A stretch of 21,168 nucleotides of DNA, taken from the NCBI GenBank assembly GCA_035651115.1, contig DASRGL010000109.1:1-21168 (forward strand). Reading direction: 5' to 3'. How positions within the stretch are numbered: position 1 is the stretch's first letter; every line of letters starts with the position of its first letter. Below, piece by piece: positions 14,326-21,168 of the stretch. The translations under genes were made by a program, and so were the position numbers. Source of the stretch: DASRGL01 sp035651115 (lineage in GTDB: Bacteria > Armatimonadota > Chthonomonadetes > Chthonomonadales > Chthonomonadaceae). Below the pieces are notes generated by a model. It was not told the DNA's origin. It saw nothing but the letters and a program-made list of their open reading frames with translations, and did no database searches.

Positions 14326-14850
14326 TCACCGAACTCCACGCTCGCTGCCAGAATCGGAACGCGCTGCCGAATCAGAAGGCGTGGCGGCATTCAGCGCAAG
14401 CTCCTCCGGGGAGGGAGGCTCGAACCACGACCACCAGAGGTCGAGTTGCTCCTCGGTGACTACGAAGGTTCCCGGCGGGAGAGCGGCATTGCGCCGCGAC
14501 AGCCTGGCCCGGAGTTCCTCACGGCTCACGTCCAGAAAGCGCAGTTCGACCTGCGCGCCCTGCGCCTCCGCCTGCTCCCGATAGTATTGCCGCTCCCCCC
14601 GCGACCAGAAGCCCCATTCCAGAATGACATCCACGCCGAACGCCAGGACTTTTTGCGCCATCTCCCACTGCACGGCTTCCACTGGAGTACGCAGCCTGTC
14701 GAGTTCAGCCTGATCCGACGCATCCGCGATGATGGTGGCGATCCATTCATCCGGGCAGAGCCGCAGCGCGGGCCGTTCCTGCTCAAGCTGCCTGGCAAGT
14801 GTGGTCTTGCCTGCACCGGGCAGCCCGCAGATCAGAAAGAGAGTCGCCAT
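14326..14850 (-). CDS. Small P-loop kinase/AAA-type ATPase
   Basis: A 174-residue protein with a Walker A motif near the start (LFLICGLPGAGKTTLARQLE) and the layout of the small zeta-toxin/chloramphenicol-phosphotransferase/nucleoside-kinase-like group: RLCPDEW (about 31-37), VDVILEWGFWSRGERQYYREQAEAQGAQVELRFLDVSREELRARLSRRN. The DxxDEW-like and EWGFW segments match 'AAA family ATPase' kinases that phosphorylate small molecules. ATG 14850 is taken because Walker A should begin a few residues after the start. Longer in-frame starts would run through the 14872-15061 palindrome and are judged artefacts. The ribosome-binding site is poor. Substrate unknown. It probably shares a transcript with the ankyrin gene. 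Confidence 0.82.
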   Translation of the reverse strand: MATLFLICGLPGAGKTTLARQLEQERPALRLCPDEWIATIIADASDQAELDRLRTPVEAVQWEMAQKVLAFGVDVILEWGFWSRGERQYYREQAEAQGAQVELRFLDVSREELRARLSRRNAALPPGTFVVTEEQLDLWWSWFEPPSPEELALNAATPSDSAARSDSGSERGVR

Positions 14851-14871
14851 AGGCAAGTCAGACTTTCTATG

Positions 14872-15061
14872 AAAGCCGGGCATTGAAATACCCGTCTGGG
14901 AGGCGCTGCGCGCCAAGCGTCCTGGCGGACGCACTCGTGTTAGAAGCCTATCCCTTCGTATGCAGGCAAGCAAGATACGCAGGGAAAAGCCTGGAACGGA
15001 AGTCCGTCCGCAGGACGGTCAGCCGCAGGCTTCCCAGACGGGTATTTCAATGCCCGGCCTT
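14872..15061. repeat. 190-bp imperfect palindrome, MITE-like
   Basis: Perfect 27-bp inverted arms lie at 14875-14901 and 15032-15058 (with GGGCATTGAAATACCCG inside). The inner halves also pair imperfectly: GTCCTGGCGGACG with CGTCCGCAGGAC, and CTATCCCTTCGTATGC with ATACGCAGGGAAAAGC. The whole 190 bp is therefore one long palindrome. It fills the gap between the ilvD stop and the ATPase start. There is no open frame of its own; such palindromes fit a non-autonomous mobile repeat or a large REP-type hairpin. Confidence 0.8.
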
Positions 15062-15062
15062 G

Positions 15063-16745
<1,683 letters not shown>

Positions 16746-16899
16746 CGTCTGCTCCTTTGGTGTTTCTAGCATCTCGAAAGTTCGCCGCCGCCCGCTCCCT
16801 TTCCTCCGGGCAGAAGCTGCCTCATCCAGGCAGAGAGGGTGATCCAATTCGGCAAAGCGTATATTTTGAACTTGACGCCCTGAGAGGAAGAGCGTCGAA

Positions 16900-16936
16900 T
16901 ACTGATGTATCGCATTACTGATGCTTGACACCAGTA
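16900..16936. promoter_or_regulatory. Repeated TACTG boxes over the higBA promoter
   Basis: TACTGATG occurs at 16900-16907 and 16916-16923, and its inverted 5-mer CAGTA at 16932-16936, so the boxes fall at exact 16-bp intervals. The last two form TACTG-N11-CAGTA around the -35 of the higBA promoter. This fits a site for an autoregulating HigA, but the HigA operator of this lineage is not known to me. Confidence 0.4.
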
Positions 16937-16953
16937 TGCTTTTATGCTACCAT
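16925..16953 (+). promoter_or_regulatory. Sigma70-type promoter of higB-higA
   Basis: TTGACA (16925-16930), a 17-bp spacer, TACCAT (16948-16953). Transcription should begin at about 16960, immediately at the GTG of higB. The region between here and ilvD (16746-16924) carries no gene; it presumably holds the ilvD promoter, which I could not place confidently. Confidence 0.65.
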
Positions 16954-16960
16954 TCCTCCT

Positions 16961-17242
16961 GTGATCCACGACTTCCGCTGCAAAGAAACCGAACGGATAT
17001 GGGGCGGAGAGACTTCACGGCAATTCCCGCCAGAAATTCAACGCAGAGCGCGTCTCAAGTTGCGTATGCTTCAGGCTGCTGCGGATATTCAGGACCTTTT
17101 AGCGCCGCCAGGCAATCGGTTGGAGGCGCTGAAAGGGGATCGAGCAGGTCAGCACAGTATCCGTATCAATGATCAGTACCGGATCTGTTTCGTCTGGCGA
17201 GATGGCAATGCCTATCAGGTTGAAATCGTGGATTATCATTGA
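16961..17242 (+). CDS. higB: HigB/RelE-type toxin
   Basis: A 93-residue toxin of the RelE/ParE superfamily, HigB branch (plasmid maintenance killer), normally a ribosome-dependent mRNA endonuclease. Family sequence is clear: IHDFRCKETERIWGG, KLRMLQAAADIQDLLAPPGNRLEALKGD, QHSIRINDQYRICFVW and the terminal YQVEIVDYH. Length is standard when translation starts at GTG 16961. No Shine-Dalgarno sequence precedes it (the upstream bases are CCTCCT), and the promoter start falls on the GTG, so the mRNA is probably leaderless. The toxin gene comes before the antitoxin gene, as is usual for higBA. Base composition is more A+T-rich than the flanking ilvD. Confidence 0.92.
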   Translation: MIHDFRCKETERIWGGETSRQFPPEIQRRARLKLRMLQAAADIQDLLAPPGNRLEALKGDRAGQHSIRINDQYRICFVWRDGNAYQVEIVDYH

Positions 17243-17255
17243 GAGGGAAAAATCG

Positions 17256-17561
17256 TTGGCAAGACTTTCAAACATCCATCCAGGCGAAGTGCTGCTGGAA
17301 GAGTTTCTGATTCCTTTGGGTATCACCCAGTATGCGTTGGCGCGTAAAATCGGCGTAGATCAGGGACGGATCAGTGAGATCATCAAAGGCAGACGACGCC
17401 TGACACCGGAAACGGCGCTTCGACTTGCTGCCTTTTTCGGCACAACACCACGCTTCTGGCTCAACCTTCAGGATGAGTATGACCTGGAAGAGGCGCGGAA
17501 TCGCCTGCGCACACAATTAGAGCAGATCGAACCTTATCGTGTGATGAAAGCATCCGCTTGA
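17256..17561 (+). CDS. higA: HigA-type antitoxin, XRE-family HTH
   Basis: A 101-residue antitoxin that binds HigB and represses the higBA promoter. It starts ARLSNIHPGEVLLEEFLIPLGITQYALARKIGVDQGRISEIIKGRRRLTPETALRLAAFFGTTPRFWLNLQ, an almost textbook HigA: the N-terminal IHPGE block, the XRE HTH (about residues 22-62) and the FWLNLQ motif. The start is TTG 17256, with AGAGGG 8 nt upstream and 13 bp after the higB stop; a longer in-frame start at 17169 would overlap higB and is rejected. It ends only 6 bp from the stop of the convergent membrane gene, with no obvious terminator between. Confidence 0.94.
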   Translation: MARLSNIHPGEVLLEEFLIPLGITQYALARKIGVDQGRISEIIKGRRRLTPETALRLAAFFGTTPRFWLNLQDEYDLEEARNRLRTQLEQIEPYRVMKASA

Positions 17562-17567
17562 CTGCTG

Positions 17568-19814
17568 TCAGCTCTTTCTATTCTCAACAGTATAGTACAA
17601 CAGTATGAGGCACGCGCCGCCGAGCAGGAAGGCGACTGTAACCACGCCGGAATCCTTGAAGATGAGGGCCGCACCTGCCGCCGCCCCGATTGCCGCCCAC
17701 CCGCGCGCCGTCCAGGGCCGCTGCTGCAAGACGTTCCGCAGCGTCTCCCCGATAAGCGCCCGCGCCGCCAGCATCGTCCCGACGATCACCGCCGCTGCCA
17801 GCAGTATCCAGAGCGTGAAGAGCAGGCGCAGGTTCATGGCGATCTTGCGGGCGGCGATCTGGGCCAGATAGCCGGGGCCGCGCCCCTCGGAGGCCGCCTG
17901 AATCGCCGCGCCGGAGTGCGAGACGCCGCCCGTCTGCGCCAGCGCCGCATCCAGCGCGCTGAACGCGAAGGCCAGCAGCAGCCCTGCCGCGATACAGCCG
18001 AGCGCCAGCCGCACCGTCGGGCGCTGGCCGCGCAGAATCGCCGCCCCGATTCCGAACCCCGCGCCGGTCGCCGCCAGGCTGCCCGCATTCGCCCCCAGTC
18101 CCGGCCAGCCCAACAGCAGCATCAGCAGAAGCCAGCCGAGCGCCAGTAGCAGGCGCGGGCCGCGCCCTGCATCTCCGGGAGGATAGGGGAGGCGGCGGTC
18201 GTCCAGCCAGGCGAACCCACCCGCCAGCGCAAAGGCGAGCAGCGCGCCCAGATACTCGTTGCCCACGCCATAGTAGCGGATCCCGGAGAGCGGATAGCTG
18301 CTGAAGAGCGAGTCTTTGAGCAACGGCTGCCCGGCCAGCGTATCGCCCGCCACCAGCGCCATGCCCAGGAAGGCAGCAACGACCGGCGGCGAAACCCGCA
18401 GCCGCCGCGCCGTCAGATAGCACGCCGCCGTCAGGACGAGCATCCAGGCGACGATGCGCAGGCCGTACTCGAACAGCGTCGGCGGCACGAGCAGAGGCGC
18501 GAGCAGCAGCGCGGTCGGCAGCGTGAGAAAGAACACAAAGCCCGGCGCAAACCGGTGTGACGCCTCGGTTCCGCCCCGCCTGCGCGCGATCATCGCGCCG
18601 AACACCAGGAACACGCAGGCCGCGCCGAGCGGCAGCAAGATCGGCACGGTCGCCCGCCCGTTCAGCGCCGCGACGTACTCCAGCCGCGCCACTGCCGCCA
18701 CGCGCATCGGGCCGCTTACAAACGCAGGCACAGAGCGCAGAGGCCGTCCGACCATCGTGAGCGGAACCGGCGCATCGAGCAGCCGCAGGATCGTCGGCGC
18801 GATGTCCGTGTTGGCGACCAGTCCGGGCGTGCGCGTGGTGGCGGAGGCGAGCAAACCGGGCGGAAAATGCGGGCCGAGGGCGAGGATCGGCGGCAGACGG
18901 CCCCAGGCGGTAGGATGGCGGGCCTCGTCGGCAGGCGGATGCGGCGAGATGAGCAGAAGATCGGCCTGCTGGCCCTCCTGCTCCAGTCTGCCCATCAGCA
19001 GGAACATCAGGATATTCAGGCGGCGCAGGGCGGCCTTGCGCGCCGCAAGATAGTCGGCCAGATGGAGACGAGACCGCACTGCCTCCGCCCGCGCCGTATC
19101 CCCCAACTGGATGACGACACAATCGGCGTCCGATTCCAGCGCCGCCTGCATCAGCCGCACCGGATCGTCCACTCTGCCGAACGGAGCCGCCGCCTCCTGC
19201 CGTGTCAGCGGGAGAACGCCACTGCCCTGGCCCGCCGCATCCACCGTCAGCAGCGCTGCGCGCCGCCCCGGAACGTCCGTATCCGCACTGCCCAGCGCCC
19301 GTGTTCTCACCGGAGGACGCGCCAGCGTCAGCGCCGCGCCCAGACGCTCCTCTGCCAATCCCCGCCGCATCAGCGAAGCAAAACCCAGATGAACAATACC
19401 GTAGGGTAGATTCCCTGCCGAGATCAGCCCGATTCGCCGCGCAAAAACCTCGCGCGCAGTCCCTCGCTCGCCCGCAACCGTCTCCCATCCATTGAACGCC
19501 TGCTCGTCCGTCGGCTCGCCGCGCGCCTGCTGCCCCACCGCAAGCGTCAGGGTGGCCGCCGTCGGCGTCTTCGGCCCCGCGACCGCGCAGTTCATCACGC
19601 CGAGCGCGCCGGTCTCTGCATAGTGCGCCAGGTGGGGAAAATCATTACTGCGCAGATCATCCAGCGTGAGGGCATCGCACACAATCACGATGACACGGGG
19701 CCGGGAAGCCGCTTGGCTGCAAACCGGCAAAAGGAAAAGCAGAAGAATCCACAGATTACACAGATTTACACAGATTACAGACAAAGCAGATTCAAGCCGT
19801 CTGATCCGTCTCAT
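17568..19814 (-). CDS. Secreted alkaline-phosphatase-like domain fused to polytopic membrane domain
   Basis: A 748-residue protein. A basic n-region (MRRIRRLE), hydrophobic core and C/S-Q-A cleavage-like site end near residue 35. Residues about 38-370 look like an alkaline-phosphatase/phosphoglycerate-mutase-like domain: RVIVIVCDALTLDDL (first metal Asp), GPKTPTAATLTLAVGQ, LLISPHPPADEARHPTAWG and NTDIAPTILRLLDAPVPLTMVGRPL. From about 395 to the end there are eight or nine TM segments, closing with FKDSGVVTVAFLLGGACLILLYY. The catalytic His/Asp set is incomplete to the eye, so activity is uncertain. GAGG is 7 nt before the ATG. The start, ribosome-binding site and signal core lie in the repeat at 19740-19875. 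It is downstream of alaS on the same strand. Function unknown; an envelope phospho-transfer or hydrolysis role is inferred. Confidence 0.75.
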   Translation of the reverse strand: MRRIRRLESALSVICVNLCNLWILLLFLLPVCSQAASRPRVIVIVCDALTLDDLRSNDFPHLAHYAETGALGVMNCAVAGPKTPTAATLTLAVGQQARGEPTDEQAFNGWETVAGERGTAREVFARRIGLISAGNLPYGIVHLGFASLMRRGLAEERLGAALTLARPPVRTRALGSADTDVPGRRAALLTVDAAGQGSGVLPLTRQEAAAPFGRVDDPVRLMQAALESDADCVVIQLGDTARAEAVRSRLHLADYLAARKAALRRLNILMFLLMGRLEQEGQQADLLLISPHPPADEARHPTAWGRLPPILALGPHFPPGLLASATTRTPGLVANTDIAPTILRLLDAPVPLTMVGRPLRSVPAFVSGPMRVAAVARLEYVAALNGRATVPILLPLGAACVFLVFGAMIARRRGGTEASHRFAPGFVFFLTLPTALLLAPLLVPPTLFEYGLRIVAWMLVLTAACYLTARRLRVSPPVVAAFLGMALVAGDTLAGQPLLKDSLFSSYPLSGIRYYGVGNEYLGALLAFALAGGFAWLDDRRLPYPPGDAGRGPRLLLALGWLLLMLLLGWPGLGANAGSLAATGAGFGIGAAILRGQRPTVRLALGCIAAGLLLAFAFSALDAALAQTGGVSHSGAAIQAASEGRGPGYLAQIAARKIAMNLRLLFTLWILLAAAVIVGTMLAARALIGETLRNVLQQRPWTARGWAAIGAAAGAALIFKDSGVVTVAFLLGGACLILLYYTVENRKS

Positions 19815-19875
19815 CCATGTTCCTCAGCATTTGTTCTTCATCTGTGAAAATCTGTGTAATCTGTGGATTCTTCTG
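19740..19875. repeat. Inverted repeat with CACAGATTACACAGATT arms
   Basis: The arms at 19740-19777 and 19838-19875 are 38 bp each and match at 36 positions. They consist of short repeats of ACAGATT (CCACAGATTACACAGATT, then TACACAGATTA). The 60-bp centre holds the ATG and GAGG site of the downstream minus-strand gene. Elements of this type are scattered between genes in many bacterial phyla. It begins 8 bp after the alaS stop. Confidence 0.88.
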
Positions 19876-19883
19876 TTTTTGGG

Positions 19884-21168
19884 CTAGTTCTGGCTCATCT
19901 GCGCGGCGACCAGGCGCGGCACGGCATCCAGCGCCTCCTGTAGTTTGCCGGGATCGCGCCCGCCCGCCTGCGCGAAGTCGGGCCGTCCTCCGCCTCCTCC
20001 GCCCGCGATCTTGGCGACCTCCCGCACCAGATTGCCTGCGTGCAGGCCCTTCGCCGTCAGGTCTTTCGTCACCTTCGCGGCGAACGCGACCTTGCCATCC
20101 TGCGCCGTGCCGAGGACGACCACGCCGGACGCGAGCCGCTGCGCCAGGCGGTCGGCAGCGTTCGCAAGCGTCTCCGCGTCGGCGTTGTCCAGCGTCTGCA
20201 CCACGACCGGCACGCCGTTGACCTCCTGTGGCTGTATCTCGGCGACCTGGGTGGCGCCGCCCGCCTTCAACTGGCGGTTCTGCCGCTCCAGCTCCTGCCT
20301 CTGCTGGATCAGGCGCTCTGCCGCGTGGACGACATTGTTCGGACTGGTCTTCAGCAGCGAGGCGACATGGGCAAGCGTCTCTTCGCGCTGATTGACATAG
20401 TCGTAGGCTCCTGCGCCCGTGACGGCGACGATTCGCCGCACGCCTGCCGAGATGCCGCCCTCGCTGACGATCTTGAACAGGCCGACCTGCGAAGTGTGGC
20501 TGAGATGGATGCCGCCGCACAGTTCGATGCTGAATCCGGGTATCTCGACCATCCGCACCGTGCTGCCGTACTTCTCCCCGAAGAGCGCCATCGCGCCGCG
20601 CCGCCGCGCCTCTTCAAGCGGCACATCCTCATGGATCCGCACGTCGAGATCGGCCAGAGCCTCCCGGTTCACGATGGCCTCGACCTCCCTGATCTGGTCG
20701 GCGGTCATGGCCTGCGGATAGGTGAAGTCGAAGCGCAACTGCTCCGGCTCGACCTTCGATCCGGCCTGATGCACGTCCGGGCCGAGAACCTGGCGCAGCG
20801 CGGCGTGCAGCAGATGCGTGGCCGTGTGGTTGCGCATGATGGCGCGGCGGCGCGCGATGTCCACGCGGGCGCGCACGGGCATATCGGGAGTCGCCTCGCC
20901 TTCGAGGACTGTGCCACGATGCAGCCAGTAGCCGTTGTCCTTCTGCGTGTCCGTCACCTGAATGACGACGCGGCAGGTCACGTCCCCGGCCTGTCCCTCG
21001 ATTCGCCCTGTATCGCCGACTGGCCCGCCCGCCTCCGCGTAGAACGGCGTCCGATCCAGCACGATCGTCACCTCATCGCCCGCGCGGGCAAACTCGACCG
21101 GCTCGCCGTTTTGCAGCAGCGCAAGGATTTTTGCATCGGCGTCGGCGTGCGTATAGCCGACGAACTCG
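19884..21168 (-). CDS. alaS: Alanyl-tRNA synthetase, C-terminal part
   Basis: The last 428 codons of alaS; the aminoacylation domain is beyond the right edge. Visible: the end of the linker (EFVGYTHADADAKI), the beta-barrel segment TPFYAEAGGPVGDTG, the editing domain with zinc motif HTATHLLHAALRQVLG (HxxxH), RFDFTY, and ELCGGIHLSHTSQVG (CxxxH), then the C-Ala/DHHA1 part ending GGGGGGRPDFAQAGGRDPGKLQEALDAV. AlaS joins alanine to tRNA(Ala) and clears mischarged Ser/Gly. The usual CGGTH motif reads CGGIH here; both metal ligands are kept. The frame is open through the edge, so it is cut by the window, not broken. It is probably upstream of the phosphatase-like gene on the same transcript. Confidence 0.96.
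   Translation of the reverse strand, partial: EFVGYTHADADAKILALLQNGEPVEFARAGDEVTIVLDRTPFYAEAGGPVGDTGRIEGQAGDVTCRVVIQVTDTQKDNGYWLHRGTVLEGEATPDMPVRARVDIARRRAIMRNHTATHLLHAALRQVLGPDVHQAGSKVEPEQLRFDFTYPQAMTADQIREVEAIVNREALADLDVRIHEDVPLEEARRRGAMALFGEKYGSTVRMVEIPGFSIELCGGIHLSHTSQVGLFKIVSEGGISAGVRRIVAVTGAGAYDYVNQREETLAHVASLLKTSPNNVVHAAERLIQQRQELERQNRQLKAGGATQVAEIQPQEVNGVPVVVQTLDNADAETLANAADRLAQRLASGVVVLGTAQDGKVAFAAKVTKDLTAKGLHAGNLVREVAKIAGGGGGGRPDFAQAGGRDPGKLQEALDAVPRLVAAQMSQN

Noticed and set aside
14326..14973. Longer start for the P-loop kinase gene
   Set aside because: The extra 41 codons run through the 14872-15061 palindrome; Walker A normally lies within the first 15-20 residues, as with ATG 14850.
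16746..16924. T-box or branched-chain leader peptide upstream of ilvD
   Set aside because: No T-box sequence, no terminator/antiterminator pair and no Ile/Val/Leu-rich short frame was found.
16746..16931. N-terminal extension of ilvD
   Set aside because: The open frame continues upstream, but AAAGGAG before ATG 16745 and the normal family N-terminus mark the real start; the extension has no family similarity.

Overview
The window is G+C-rich bacterial chromosome. Two prepilin-like proteins (FTLIELLVV N-terminus, C-terminal DGH-type motif), a LacI-type regulator and a standalone TPR protein sit beside housekeeping genes and many palindromic intergenic repeats. This mix resembles the Armatimonadota (Capsulimonas/Chthonomonas-like lineages). 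That placement is inference from gene style; no rRNA is present to confirm it.

Layout. 1-188 (-) is the N-terminus of a membrane-anchored SurA-like protein, followed upstream by a TIM-barrel sugar isomerase/epimerase (290-1189, -) with its own clear sigma70-type promoter. 1315-5217 (-) is a redox/tetrapyrrole operon: rex, a Met8-type sirohaem gene, hemA and a CcsA/HemX-type membrane gene. It is driven by a consensus promoter with a Rex-operator-like palindrome directly upstream. 5423-11707 (+) is an accessory locus: prepilin-like protein 1, a LacI regulator with a palindrome next to its -10, a small single-TM protein, prepilin-like protein 2 and a 790-residue membrane-anchored TPR protein.

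11896-13702 (+) encodes a nitrilase-family amidase and NadE, which together look like a split glutamine-dependent NAD+ synthetase. A strong hairpin separates nadE from a convergent (-) ankyrin gene, preceded by a small P-loop kinase/ATPase gene. ilvD (15063-16745, -) follows, separated from the ATPase gene by a 190-bp palindromic MITE-like element. A higB-higA toxin-antitoxin pair (+) starts from a consensus promoter, with the toxin apparently leaderless. 17568-19814 (-) encodes a secreted phosphatase-like domain joined to a polytopic membrane domain, and the window ends inside alaS (-).

The most unusual theme is intergenic repeats reaching into genes. One inverted repeat supplies the ribosome-binding site, start codon and signal-peptide core of the 17568-19814 gene. 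A G+C-rich hairpin family encodes the C-terminal tail of the Met8 protein and sits directly before the TPR gene start. Another repeat family is present in two copies. I did not find a clearly new defence or biosynthetic system. The prepilin/LacI/TPR locus is the best candidate for uncharacterised biology.
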